A DNA stretch of 64,000 nt from Candidatus Cohnella colombiensis (GCA_029203125.1 CP119317.1:1922001-1986000); one strand, 5' to 3'. Positions 26,501 through 35,019 are shown, counted from the stretch's first letter. Numbers and translations are program-made. The notes: generated by a model from the sequence alone, not told the origin.

Positions 26501-27911
26501 GGATGTTATAGGGAATCGGTTCGTGCGGGTTAATGAAGGTAGCAAAACGATCCAGCTCCTGACCCTTGCACATCTTCACACCCGCAAGCTCAATAATCTT
26601 ATTGTTCGTAACGGATAGCCCCGTAGTCTCAATATCAAAGACGACATAAACGGCGTCTTCAAGACTTTGCTCACGCGGATTAAGAACCATCGGAATGGCA
26701 TCGTTAACGATATTCGCTTCAACGCCGAAAAGCACCTTCACCCCGTGCTTCTTCCCCGCTTTAGCAGCATCGGGAAAGCATTGCACGTTCGCATGATCGG
26801 TAACGGCAATCGCCTTATGCCCCCACTTCGCAGCTGTCTCAATATAAGTTTGAACAGGCACGATAGCATCCATCGTACTCATCGTGGTATGCAAATGAAA
26901 TTCAACGCGCTTGTCCGCTGCATCGTCCTTCCGCTGTGGTGGCGCAACAACTTCACGGATGTCATTCGGGAAAATGACGAGCTCAGGTGGATTCGCGAAT
27001 CGATCATATTCGACTTTCCCTCTAATTTTTACCCACTTGCCATTTGCGAGTAGGTTGAGCACTTTTACGTCTTCCTTCGTCTTCGCGAATACTTTCGCAT
27101 TTAAAGAGTCCGTAAAATCAGTAATGTTAAATTGGAACAGTGTACTGCCTGTCCGCAGTTCTTTCTTCTCAAGTCCGAAGATCGCCCCTTGAAGGGTAAC
27201 CTTCTTCTCTTCATCTTGAACTTGCGTAATCGAAATAGGTTCATCCTTAATATCATAGCCATGCTGGAGTACTTGTGGCGCTTCGCCTTCTGCAGCAGCG
27301 ACCTGCTCCTTCGATTCTGCAATAAGCTGTTGGATTGCGTCTTGTGATTCCTGATGGATTTTTTGCGAAAATTCAGAGTATAGCTCAGGACGAGCTTCTC
27401 CGACCGCTAGCTTCACACGCATAGAACGACCAAAACGCACCTCAAAAAACCGTACGGCATGGGCGTCGATTTCTTTCTTTTTCGCAATATCTAGACTTGG
27501 GTCGTTAAGTAGTGTTACCGTAAGCAGATCACCTTCAACATCAATCTCTGCTTTTGCTAGCCATCCGTTTACGGACACAGATTCCTGTTGCATCCATTCA
27601 ACGAAGAGCTGCCAATAGGTCGAAATCATTTGTTCGATTGTGATTGATGAACTATAATTGACGACCACTTGTATATCGGCATGATGTCCTAACTTCTTTT
27701 TCATTTGCTCTATTAATCCAACATAGACTGCTGCTGGAAGCAATTGCTCCAAACCCAAATAAAAAGTCCATTCTCTACGAGAACGACTCGTCTCTACTCG
27801 ATCAATATATCCACGCTTAAAATGCTGTTCGATCCATTCGGCTGGCAGTTCCGCTTGTTGCAGCAGTACCTCGAATCGCTTATGTTGATCTTCCGTCGGC
27901 TGCATGTTCAC
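23574..27911 (-). CDS. polC: DNA polymerase III alpha subunit, PolC type
   Basis: This 1445-residue replicase has the Gram-positive PolC layout: N-terminal domain, OB fold (about 235-320), PHP domain split by the exonuclease (HLHTTMSTMD near 340, VTDHANVQ near 370), the DnaQ-like 3'-5' exonuclease with FDIETTG at 425-431, then the C-family polymerase with the four-cysteine zinc site (CLNSSC and CPNCG), the PDIDLNFSGEYQ catalytic segment and the GQHPGGIVVVP motif. It copies the leading and lagging strands with DnaE. GTG 27911 is preceded by GGAGAGG; an ATG two codons in is an alternative. The upstream region is the repeat-rich gap. Confidence 0.98.
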   Translation of the reverse strand: MNMQPTEDQHKRFEVLLQQAELPAEWIEQHFKRGYIDRVETSRSRREWTFYLGLEQLLPAAVYVGLIEQMKKKLGHHADIQVVVNYSSSITIEQMISTYWQLFVEWMQQESVSVNGWLAKAEIDVEGDLLTVTLLNDPSLDIAKKKEIDAHAVRFFEVRFGRSMRVKLAVGEARPELYSEFSQKIHQESQDAIQQLIAESKEQVAAAEGEAPQVLQHGYDIKDEPISITQVQDEEKKVTLQGAIFGLEKKELRTGSTLFQFNITDFTDSLNAKVFAKTKEDVKVLNLLANGKWVKIRGKVEYDRFANPPELVIFPNDIREVVAPPQRKDDAADKRVEFHLHTTMSTMDAIVPVQTYIETAAKWGHKAIAVTDHANVQCFPDAAKAGKKHGVKVLFGVEANIVNDAIPMVLNPREQSLEDAVYVVFDIETTGLSVTNNKIIELAGVKMCKGQELDRFATFINPHEPIPYNIQQLTNITDEMVVDAPELEPKLKEFIHFIEDSVLVAHNARFDIGFMQEACKQNGLPPIMNPVLDTLELARFIHPTMKNHRLNTLSTLYKVALESHHRAIDDTLALAGVLAGLLKDVATKGITGLHTLNEVNDNSWKTTRPFHSGVYALNAIGKKNLFKLISLSHTDYLNRVACIPKSKLIEHREGLLIISGCEKGELFETVLNKSIAEAEEVASFYDVLEIQPLDFYMHLLDKGLVGSRAELEEALRTICRLGEKLGKPVIATGNVHYLEPREKLFRDITILGITGFSPLKDQRKPDAHLRTTNEMLEAFKFLGEAKALEVVVTNTNELADRFEPFEMFPKRGGPTDNGLFSPIFEGADEEIRNTCYATAKQYYGDELPEVIVQRLEKELVPIIKYGFSANYLISERLVKKSNEDGYLVGSRGSVGSSVVATFLGISEVNPLPAHYICLNSSCKHSEWFLDGSVPSGFDLPDKACPNCGQKMKGEGQDIPFETFLGFKGDKVPDIDLNFSGEYQPHAHNYTKVLFGEKSVFRAGTIGTVADKTAFGFAKKYEEEHGKSWRGAELNRLAAGCTGVKRSTGQHPGGIVVVPDYIEVEDITPVQFPADDKNSEWKTTHFDYHAFDENLLKLDILGHDDPTMMRMLQDLTGIDPTTIPMNDPKVMSMFNSVDALGVTPPQIRSPVATFGVPEMGTRFVRQMLEETKPSSFADLLQISGLSHGTGVWLGNAQELIKNNTCTIKTVIGCRDDIMLFLIYKAGMDASLAFKITESVRKGKGLTPEWIEEMKRCKVPQWYIDSCLRIEYMFPKAHAAAYVISAVRTAYFKLYYPIEYYATYYSVRAADFDVELFCQGYDAILKMLVEIEAKGFQATTKEKNMISILEMGLEMTARGFKFKSIDLYRSEATRFIVDGDSLIPPFGAIAGVGENAARNIAASRGDGDFLSVEDFQQRSKASKTVVEVLSGLGTFRGLPESNQLMLF

Positions 27912-28044
27912 GATCCTCTCCTATACGTCCTCCTATTTTACCCGATCGACACCTGCCCATCAATAGAACTTATGACCAATCTCTGAGATATGCCTCCTTT
28001 CGTCGATGCTGCGCGCAGTAGAACAAACCACAAACTACTATCAA

Positions 28045-28265
28045 CCATCGTCGCCACTGCGTGACGAACCATCGTGTTCCACCCGCTATTGCATTCGTGT
28101 AATCTGATTAGATTTTTAAGGTAATCACACGAATGCAAAGGCGGGACGTAAACTTTCCACACGATGGTTGTCACTCCGTTGCTCAGGTGTTTGATTATCA
28201 TTCCAAGCTTAGTTCTACATCTAAGCGAGGGGGATATCGTGACCTCTCAACCGTTCAACACTCAA
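28045..28265. repeat. Intergenic hairpin-rich repeat, copy 1
   Basis: This is the first of two near-identical elements in the 818-base gap between proS and polC. It contains a long imperfect hairpin: outer arms AACCATCGTGT (28067-28077) and ACACGATGGTT (28159-28169), with a second perfect pair TTGCATTCGTGT / ACACGAATGCAA inside. A smaller hairpin GCTTAG/CTAAGC follows near 28208-28226. Short open frames across it are not conserved as protein between copies. The rest of the gap holds a third fragment of the start of the element (28281-28305), a duplicated 24-mer and the proS terminator. Confidence 0.8.
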
Positions 28266-28325
28266 CCTTTTTCCAACCTTCGTCGCTACTGCGCGACAAA
28301 CCATCACTACTCTACCCATTGCCAC

Positions 28326-28545
28326 CCATCGACGCCACTACGTGACGAACCATCGTGTTCCACCCGCTCTTGCATTCGTGTAATCTAATTAGATTTTTTG
28401 GTAATCACACGAATGCAAATGCAGGCCGTATACTTTCCACACGATGGTTGTCCCTCCGTTGCTCAGGTGTTTGATTATCATCCCAAGCTTAGTCCGGTAA
28501 CTGAGCGAGGGGGATATCGTGACCTCTCAACCGTTAAACACTCAA
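28326..28545. repeat. Intergenic hairpin-rich repeat, copy 2
   Basis: This copy lies 280-281 bases from copy 1 in the same orientation, with scattered substitutions. The outer arms are at 28348-28358 and 28439-28449. The small hairpin is rebuilt with different bases (GCTTAGT/ACTGAGC around a new loop), so pairing is kept while sequence changes. Both copies end at the same point, GACCTCTCAACCGTT followed by AACACTCAA. Confidence 0.8.
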
Positions 28546-28560
28546 TCGGCGGCTTTGGGG

Positions 28561-28635
28561 CTAAATTGATGTACTTTTGCAGGAATGTTGGGTGAAGGTG
28601 CGGTTGTGAGACTAAATTGATGTACTTTTGCAGGA
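28561..28635. repeat. Duplicated 24-mer, direct repeat
   Basis: The 24 bases starting CTAAATTGATGTAC and ending TTTTGCAGGA occur exactly twice, at 28561-28584 and 28612-28635, 51 bases apart. They lie between repeat copy 2 and the proS terminator. No coding or hairpin role is apparent. Confidence 0.85.
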
Positions 28636-28674
28636 TTATACTCAGCTATGCGTCCATCGATATTAATTTCCTGC

Positions 28675-28718
28675 ACTAAAAAAGCCCCTAGCGCGGAATT
28701 GACCCTCGCTAGAGGCTT
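28675..28718 (-). terminator. Terminator of the proS transcription unit
   Basis: The arms 28682-28693 and 28707-28718 (AAGCCCCTAGCG/CGCTAGAGGCTT) pair with one mismatch, and the minus strand continues with CTTTTTTAG. It lies 12 bases past the proS stop. Confidence 0.88.
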
Positions 28719-28729
28719 AAATTCAGTGA

Positions 28730-30178
28730 CTAATAGGCTCTTGCAAATACGACTGTATGCTTAGCAGCATCGCCACATACGAGACATGTCGACTTCGTTT
28801 CCTCTGGCTCGAATGGAATGTTGCGACTCGTTGCACCTGTCTCTTCCTTCACTTGATTCTCACAGGCGTCAGATCCGCACCAGCCCGCAAGTGCGAAGCC
28901 ACGCTTCTCTTCCATCGCTGCCTTATATTCATCAAGCGTATCGACTGAGTACGTGTTCTCATCACGGAACTTGCTTGCACGCTCATACATGTCCGTATGA
29001 ATTTGCGCTAGCAAGCTTTCCACTTCTGCTACGAGGTTGTCCAAAGCGACTGCCTTCTTCTCACCACTCACACGAGATACGAGCACGCATTGTCCATTCT
29101 CGAGATCACGTGGTCCAAGCTCAAGACGAATTGGAATACCACGCATCTCATATTCGTTGAACTTCCATCCTGGAGAGATGTCCGCACGATCATCTATGCG
29201 TACACGAATGCCTGCTGCTTTCAGCTGTGCGTATAGCTCATCTGTTTTGCCGATGACAACATCACGCGTCTTCGGAGGACCAATCGGAATCATGATTACC
29301 TGTGTTGCTGCTACCTTCGGTGGCAACACAAGTCCACGATCGTCACCATGGACCATGATCAATGCACCAATTAACCGTGTGCTCACACCCCATGACGTTG
29401 TATGGCAAAATTGATGTGTATTGTCACGATCCAAATATTTGATATCGAACGCTACAGCGAATTTCGTTCCGAGGTAATGCGATGTCCCTGCCTGCACTGC
29501 ACGACCGTCTTTCATCATCGCTTCAATCGAGAACGTATCTACTGCACCCGCGAACCGCTCAGATGGTGTCTTCTCGCCTTTAATAACAGGAATCGCTAAT
29601 ACGTTCTCACAGAATTCTGTGTAGACGTCCAGCATCGTCATCGTTTCTTTGCGCGCGTCAGTCTCATCTTCATGCGCCGTATGACCTTCCTGCCACAGAA
29701 ATTCACTCGTCCGTAGGAATGGCAGCGTACGCTTCTCCCAACGAACAACATTCGCCCATTGGTTAATGAGCATAGGTAAATCGCGATAAGAATTAATCCA
29801 CTGTGCATACATATGACCGAACATCGTCTCCGATGTCGGACGGATTGCCAGACGCTCTTCCAGCTTCTCACCAGCCGCTTCAGTCACCCACGGCAATTCA
29901 GGGTTGAACCCTTCAATATGGTCCTTCTCCTTCTGGAAGAAGCTCTCGGGAATGAAGATCGGGAAGTATGCATTGCGGTGCCCTGTTTCTTTAAATCGAT
30001 GGTCAAGCTCCTTCTGAATGTTCTCCCAAATCGCATAACCATCTGGGCGGAATACGATACAGCCACGAACAGGCGAATAATCCATTAATTCCGCTTTCTT
30101 GATCGTATCAATATACCATTTGGAGAAGTCTTCTCCCTGTGGTGTAATTTCCGTTACAAACCCTTTATCCTTAGACAT
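28730..30178 (-). CDS. proS: Prolyl-tRNA synthetase, eukaryote/archaeal-like short form
   Basis: This 482-residue class II synthetase charges tRNA-Pro. It is the short ProRS type found in archaea, eukaryotes and some bacteria: it has no insertion editing domain between motifs 2 and 3, includes RPTSETMFGHMYAQW and RTSEFLWQEGHTAH, and ends in an anticodon domain plus a C-terminal zinc-like module with paired cysteines (WCGSDAC and CLVCGDA) and a terminal tyrosine. The B. subtilis gene in the same position encodes the longer bacterial type of about 565 residues. It follows rseP by 27 bases with no T-box leader. ATG 30178 begins MSKDKGFVTEI. Confidence 0.95.
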   Translation of the reverse strand: MSKDKGFVTEITPQGEDFSKWYIDTIKKAELMDYSPVRGCIVFRPDGYAIWENIQKELDHRFKETGHRNAYFPIFIPESFFQKEKDHIEGFNPELPWVTEAAGEKLEERLAIRPTSETMFGHMYAQWINSYRDLPMLINQWANVVRWEKRTLPFLRTSEFLWQEGHTAHEDETDARKETMTMLDVYTEFCENVLAIPVIKGEKTPSERFAGAVDTFSIEAMMKDGRAVQAGTSHYLGTKFAVAFDIKYLDRDNTHQFCHTTSWGVSTRLIGALIMVHGDDRGLVLPPKVAATQVIMIPIGPPKTRDVVIGKTDELYAQLKAAGIRVRIDDRADISPGWKFNEYEMRGIPIRLELGPRDLENGQCVLVSRVSGEKKAVALDNLVAEVESLLAQIHTDMYERASKFRDENTYSVDTLDEYKAAMEEKRGFALAGWCGSDACENQVKEETGATSRNIPFEPEETKSTCLVCGDAAKHTVVFARAY

Positions 30179-30205
30179 GTTGATCCCCCAACTCCTGACA
30201 GCAGC

Positions 30206-31474
30206 TTAATTTCTCACTAATCCAACAATATCATTATAGGTTACTACGACCATCAATAACATGAGCATCGCAAATCCAACAAAGTGAACAAGACTTTCAC
30301 GATTCGGATCAATCGGTCGACCTCGAATCGCTTCTATTGCAAGGAATAAAAGACGACTACCATCGAGTGCTGGAATTGGAAGCAAATTAAAGATTCCTAG
30401 ATACAAGCTAAGAATAGCTGCCCAGAACGTTAATTCGCCAATCCCTTGCCTTGCAATCTCAACAGTAACTTGTGTCGTTTTGACCGGTCCACCAAGATCA
30501 TCGAGCTTAAACTGACCAGTAATAAGCTTTCCGAAGCCTTCAAAAATTCGTTTAGTTGAATTGACCATCATATCACTTGAATACGAAAATGTTTCACCAA
30601 TTGAAGGCGATCTTGTCTCGCCTCCCATATATATCCCGACCTTGCCTTGGCCTTCTACAGAGTTAGGGGTTACCGTGAACGTAATTTGTTCACCGCCACG
30701 ATCAATGACCCATTTCATCGGTTTACCTGCAGAAGCAACAATCAAGCTGGAAAGTTGCTTTGTATCCCCGAGAATTTCCTCACCATTGACAGATTTGACC
30801 CAGTCGTCCTTCTGTAGGCCAGCAACCTCTGCCGGTGAATCAGCGATAATGCCATTTACAAGCACCTTCGACGAGTTTTCTAAAGGGACACCCGTTATGA
30901 GCTGGCAAGTACAGAACAGCACAAACGCCAAAATAAAGTTCATTACTGGTCCAGCAAAAATCGCTAGTGCACGCTTACGAACAGGCTTATGCCCGAATTG
31001 ACGATCTAAGGGTGCGATTTGCGTTTCTTGGCCTCTTGCAATGATGAGCGCAGTAGGATGTACGTCGAACGTTTCTTCTATTCCATCAAGGTCTAATCGG
31101 ATAATAAGATTTTTTTCCAGATCGATCTGCTTGATTTCACCTCGCAGCACATCGGAACGTTCATCGAGCCGATCTAGGTATAGACGAGTCACCTTATTAT
31201 CTTTGACCCGTATCCCAATAGTTTGACCGACTTGTACTTCTACAACCTCGGGGTCCTCTCCTGCCATTCGCACAAACCCACCGATAGGTAGCAATCGAAG
31301 CGTATATCGCGTCTCTCCCCGTTTAATGGAAAATAGTTTAGGTCCGAAACCTATGGCGAACTCTCGAACAAGAATACCCGCGCGCTTTGCAAAATAGTAA
31401 TGTCCCCATTCATGCAATGAGACGAGTAGAAAAAACATCAATATCGTCAGTAATGCGACTTGAATATTTTCCAT
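30206..31474 (-). CDS. rseP: Site-2 intramembrane metalloprotease RseP/RasP
   Basis: This 422-residue membrane protease has the HEWGH zinc motif at residues 21-25 in the first membrane helix, a PDZ domain in the middle (about 185-270), and the second active-site motif NLLPIPALDGSRLLF near the C terminus. RasP in Bacillus cleaves anti-sigma factors and membrane-retained signal peptides. The frame is open 17 codons further back, but ATG 31474 has GGAGG upstream and starts right at the first helix. The region between the active-site helix and the PDZ (about residues 65-160) holds an extra soluble segment. Confidence 0.94.
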   Translation of the reverse strand: MENIQVALLTILMFFLLVSLHEWGHYYFAKRAGILVREFAIGFGPKLFSIKRGETRYTLRLLPIGGFVRMAGEDPEVVEVQVGQTIGIRVKDNKVTRLYLDRLDERSDVLRGEIKQIDLEKNLIIRLDLDGIEETFDVHPTALIIARGQETQIAPLDRQFGHKPVRKRALAIFAGPVMNFILAFVLFCTCQLITGVPLENSSKVLVNGIIADSPAEVAGLQKDDWVKSVNGEEILGDTKQLSSLIVASAGKPMKWVIDRGGEQITFTVTPNSVEGQGKVGIYMGGETRSPSIGETFSYSSDMMVNSTKRIFEGFGKLITGQFKLDDLGGPVKTTQVTVEIARQGIGELTFWAAILSLYLGIFNLLPIPALDGSRLLFLAIEAIRGRPIDPNRESLVHFVGFAMLMLLMVVVTYNDIVGLVRN

Positions 31475-31589
31475 CCAATTACCTACCTCCCTATGGACTG
31501 TCGAGGCTCGAATGTCGACGCCCAACTCGTCCGAACAGTTGCTCCTAGATTAACATTATTCCGGGAGGTGATACAAGAGAATACGTTTG

Positions 31590-32738
31590 TTACGCTCGGT
31601 ATAGCAATTGCGCTTCAGCTCTCGCCCAAGCATCGATTTGATGTATGGTTTCAAGCTCTGGTGAAGGAATGACAGAATGTCGTGTTAAAACTTGCTCAAT
31701 AATGCCTTCGATCGCCAAGAAAGCAATCTCACCGCTCAGAAACCGAGAAACCGCAACTTCATTCGCAGCATTAAATACAGTTGTAGCCGTTCCCCCACTA
31801 CGACCAGCTTCAAATGCGAGTCGCAGGCAAGGATATCGTTCAAAATCCATTGGGCGGAAATGTAATGTCCCTTGCTTAATCAAATCAAGAGGTGACGCTG
31901 GTGAAACGATTCGTTCTGGATAAGTTAATGCATATTGTATCGGAACACGCATATCCGGGTTGCCGAGCTGTGCAATGACACTTGTATCAACGTATTCAAC
32001 CATCGAATGTATGATACTCTCGGGGTGGATCACAACATCAATGGAATCATAATCGATATCAAATAACCAGCGTGCTTCTATAACCTCTAGTCCTTTATTA
32101 GCCATGGTCGCTGAATCAATAGTCACCTTGGCACCCATACTCCAATTCGGATGCTGAAGTGCTTGTGCCACAGTGACTCCCTGAAGCTCCTCACGCGTAC
32201 GATCACGGAAGCTGCCACCGGAAGCCGTAAGTAGCAATCGTTTCACTGCTTTACGATCTTCTCCATTCAAGCACTGAAAGATTGCCGAATGTTCGCTATC
32301 GACCGGGATAATCGCGATCCCTTTCTCCTTCGCGCGCTTCATTACGATATGACCTGCAGTTACTAAGGTCTCTTTGTTAGCGAGGCCAATATCAGCCCCT
32401 GCTTCAATCGCCGCTAACGTGGATGTTAACCCTAAGCTACCTACCAAAGCACAGACAACATATTGTGCCCCTGATTGTCCGGCAACTTCATTTAAACCCT
32501 CTTCACCATATACGATTTTAGTGCCACTAGGAACTTGAAGTGCTAACTTCTCTGCTGCTTCTTTTGAGGCAATCGATACAATACGCGGTTTAAACTGCTG
32601 AATTTGAGTTAACAATAGCTCCACATTGCTTCCCGCAGCTAAACCCACAACTTCATAGCGATCCAATGCGCGTGACAGAACATCTAGTGTTTGGGTGCCG
32701 ATCGACCCTGTGCTTCCTAGCACCGCTACCTTCTTCAT
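31590..32738 (-). CDS. dxr: 1-deoxy-D-xylulose 5-phosphate reductoisomerase
   Basis: This 382-residue NADPH enzyme makes 2-C-methyl-D-erythritol 4-phosphate, the committed step of the MEP isoprenoid pathway. It starts with the GSTGSIGTQTLDVL dinucleotide loop and contains ANKETLV, VDSEHSAIFQCL and TASGGSFR. ATG 32738 has GGAGG seven bases upstream; seven further in-frame codons lie before it. It sits between cdsA and rseP, so isoprenoid and phospholipid supply are co-transcribed with uppS. Confidence 0.97.
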   Translation of the reverse strand: MKKVAVLGSTGSIGTQTLDVLSRALDRYEVVGLAAGSNVELLLTQIQQFKPRIVSIASKEAAEKLALQVPSGTKIVYGEEGLNEVAGQSGAQYVVCALVGSLGLTSTLAAIEAGADIGLANKETLVTAGHIVMKRAKEKGIAIIPVDSEHSAIFQCLNGEDRKAVKRLLLTASGGSFRDRTREELQGVTVAQALQHPNWSMGAKVTIDSATMANKGLEVIEARWLFDIDYDSIDVVIHPESIIHSMVEYVDTSVIAQLGNPDMRVPIQYALTYPERIVSPASPLDLIKQGTLHFRPMDFERYPCLRLAFEAGRSGGTATTVFNAANEVAVSRFLSGEIAFLAIEGIIEQVLTRHSVIPSPELETIHQIDAWARAEAQLLYRA

Positions 32739-32780
32739 CGATCTTCCTCCGCTACTCATGCTTAACCTATGTATACATTT

Positions 32781-33572
32781 TTATTGTGGCAAAATCGATA
32801 ACAGATGAACAAAAGGAAATACGATTAGCCAGCTATCTGTTCGATCAAGTACACCGCCATGACCAGGCAACAAATTACCTGAATCCTTCACTCCACGGAA
32901 CCGCTTATATGCCGATTGAATCAAATCCCCTAGCTGACCCGCAACGGCTGCGGCTATTCCAATGAGAGCTGCCTGTCCGTAATCAAGTAGTGTTGGACGA
33001 CTATAAGCGAAGATTAAAGCGACAACAACCGCAATAACGACGCCACCTAGCGCACCCTCTATCGTCTTATTCGGGCTGATGGCAGGCCATAGCTTCGTAC
33101 GTCCGAACGCTTTCCCGACAAAATAAGCTCCTGCATCGGATGCCCAAATACTAGCGAATGTGAGTGCCGACCAGAAGATCCCATTGTCCATATCACGTGT
33201 TACCGCCATATAGTGAAAGCCCATTCCTACATAAACAGCACCGAGAAACAATAAGCTTACATGTTCTAATTGAATTTTATTTTTACTAAACACTGTTCCC
33301 GCAAGTAGAATGAACATGAATGACCAGATGAGTGCCATGAATGATGGCTGCGTCCAATCAAAGGGCAATTGTGGTAGCACAATCAATGCAACCGCGACAA
33401 ACCCTAGCAGTACGTCAACTCTTGTCCACGACTGTCCGTTCAATTTCACATATTCCCAGAAGCCGATAAGTGCAAGCGCTAAGAGTAAGCCTGTATAATA
33501 CCAGCTTCCAGCGATTAACATCCCAATGAACGCTGCGCCTGCGACAACACCTGTAATAATGCGTTGCTTCAT
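32781..33572 (-). CDS. cdsA: Phosphatidate cytidylyltransferase
   Basis: This 263-residue multi-pass membrane enzyme makes CDP-diacylglycerol from phosphatidate and CTP. The C-terminal CdsA signature SAYKRFRGVKDSG followed by LPGHGGVLDRTDS is complete, including the two acidic residues near the end. About seven hydrophobic segments precede it. ATG 33572 lies four bases past the uppS stop, and the GGAGG site is within the last uppS codons. Confidence 0.96.
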   Translation of the reverse strand: MKQRIITGVVAGAAFIGMLIAGSWYYTGLLLALALIGFWEYVKLNGQSWTRVDVLLGFVAVALIVLPQLPFDWTQPSFMALIWSFMFILLAGTVFSKNKIQLEHVSLLFLGAVYVGMGFHYMAVTRDMDNGIFWSALTFASIWASDAGAYFVGKAFGRTKLWPAISPNKTIEGALGGVVIAVVVALIFAYSRPTLLDYGQAALIGIAAAVAGQLGDLIQSAYKRFRGVKDSGNLLPGHGGVLDRTDSWLIVFPFVHLLSILPQ

Positions 33573-33576
33573 GGTG

Positions 33577-34377
33577 CTAAATCCCTCCGTAACGTCTTGC
33601 ACGTCGTTGATATTCACGAATAGCATCCATTAAATGCTCTTCACTGAAATCTGGCCAATACACATCTGTAAACCAAAATTCACTATAAGCAAGCTGCCAT
33701 AGCATGAAATTGCTTAATCGCAACTCGCCGCTCGTCCGAATGAGTAGATCAGGGTCAGGCAAGCCGTTCGATAATAATCGATTACTAAAATGTTGTTCCG
33801 TAATTGAATCAGGGTCAAGCTTCCCAGACACAGCATCTTTCGCAAGCTCTCTTGCTACTTCAACCATCTCGTCACGACTACCATAGTTCAATGCAAAGTT
33901 AAGGATTAACCCGGTGTTATGTTGTGTCCGCTTTACTGCTTCTTCAACCGCGATAACGGTATGATTAGGTAGCGGGTCCCGGTTTCCCATCATTTTTACT
34001 TGAACATTGTTTTCGACAAGCTCATCTAGCTCCAGTGACAAAAATTCTTGAGGAAGCTTCATCAGAAATTCGACTTCAGGCTTCGGACGCTTCCAGTTTT
34101 CTGTAGAAAAGGCATATAAGGTCAACACCTTTACACCGATACGATCTGCAGCTTTTGTAATTCTTTTAATCGCCTTCATCCCACTATGATGTCCAGCAAT
34201 GCGGGGCAGACCTCTAGCTTTGGCCCAACGCCCATTGCCGTCCATAATAATGGCAACATGCTCAGGGATTTTCTCAGCTATTGGATCGCCATCTTGCTTA
34301 AGGTGTATACGTTCTAAATCAGTAGTCGTAACTTTTCCAATTCGCAGCTTTCGAAGCCATCGACGGATTGTATTCAT
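33577..34377 (-). CDS. uppS: Undecaprenyl diphosphate synthase
   Basis: This 266-residue cis-prenyltransferase makes the C55 carrier lipid for the cell wall. The catalytic aspartate is Asp46 in IIMDGNGRWA, with LPRIAGHHSGM, LYAFSTENWKRP, LNYGSRDE and the C-terminal DLLIRTSGELRLSNF. ATG 34377 has six G upstream; seven further in-frame codons exist. A modest hairpin lies before it, after frr. Confidence 0.97.
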   Translation of the reverse strand: MNTIRRWLRKLRIGKVTTTDLERIHLKQDGDPIAEKIPEHVAIIMDGNGRWAKARGLPRIAGHHSGMKAIKRITKAADRIGVKVLTLYAFSTENWKRPKPEVEFLMKLPQEFLSLELDELVENNVQVKMMGNRDPLPNHTVIAVEEAVKRTQHNTGLILNFALNYGSRDEMVEVARELAKDAVSGKLDPDSITEQHFSNRLLSNGLPDPDLLIRTSGELRLSNFMLWQLAYSEFWFTDVYWPDFSEEHLMDAIREYQRRARRYGGI

Positions 34378-34413
34378 CTTGGTTCCCCCCATGAGCAAGT
34401 TAGCTCGCTCACT

Positions 34414-34450
34414 TCCAAAAAGAGAATAAACCCCACCTGACGGAGGGGTT
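34414..34450 (-). terminator. Weak terminator after frr
   Basis: The arms AACCCC and GGGGTT (34429-34434, 34445-34450) pair around a ten-base loop. On the minus strand the tail is TTTATTCTCTTTTTGG, interrupted. No clear promoter follows before uppS, so partial read-through is likely. Confidence 0.55.
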
Positions 34451-34464
34451 ATACGAGTTCAGTG

Positions 34465-35019
34465 TTACACTTCCATAATCTCTTTTTCTTTTGCTAATAA
34501 GATCTTGTCAACTTCTGCAACGAAGCGATCCGTGATCTTTTGCATTTCATCTTGATGACGACGTGACTCATCTTCTGAAATGTCAGCTTTCTCTAGCTTC
34601 TTAATATCATCATTCGCATCTCGGCGAATGTTGCGAATGGCTACTTTTGCTTCTTCGCCGAATTTCTTCGTCGATTTCGCTAGATCCATTCGACGTTCCT
34701 CGGTTAATGGAGGAATGTTGATTCGGATAATCGAACCATCATTTGCTGGTGTTAGACCAAGATCTGACTTTAAGATCGCCTTCTCGATCGCAGCAAGAGC
34801 TGACTTGTCCCAAGGCTGAATGATCAGTGTTCTTGAATCCGGCGTATTAATCGAACCAAGCTGGTTAACAGGTGTAGGCGTGCCGTAGTAGTCTGCTTGA
34901 ACACGATCTAGCATAGCTCCTGATGCTTTACCTGCTCTTAACGTCTGAAGATCGCGTTTGAGCGCACCTAGTGCCTTCTCCATACGTTCTTCAGCACTTT
35001 TCTTTATCGCTTGAGGCAT
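34465..35019 (-). CDS. frr: Ribosome recycling factor
   Basis: This 184-residue two-domain protein splits post-termination ribosomes with EF-G. Family segments are GRAxxLDRVxxxYYGTPTP-like (GAMLDRVQADYYGTPTPVNQ) and PPLTEERRMDLAK. The ATG overlaps the pyrH stop by one base (TAATG), so translation is coupled. The length is standard. Confidence 0.98.
   Translation of the reverse strand: MPQAIKKSAEERMEKALGALKRDLQTLRAGKASGAMLDRVQADYYGTPTPVNQLGSINTPDSRTLIIQPWDKSALAAIEKAILKSDLGLTPANDGSIIRINIPPLTEERRMDLAKSTKKFGEEAKVAIRNIRRDANDDIKKLEKADISEDESRRHQDEMQKITDRFVAEVDKILLAKEKEIMEV

Noticed and set aside
27938..28201. Minus-strand 87-codon open frame before polC
   Set aside because: It overlaps repeat copy 1, has no recognised sequence and is not kept in copy 2.
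28133..28595. Two plus-strand open frames sharing the stretch GGYRDLSTV
   Set aside because: They share it only because the DNA is duplicated; most base differences between copies change the amino acid, and there are no good ribosome sites.
30179..30205. T-box leader for proS
   Set aside because: Only 27 bases separate rseP from proS and no T-box core sequence is present.
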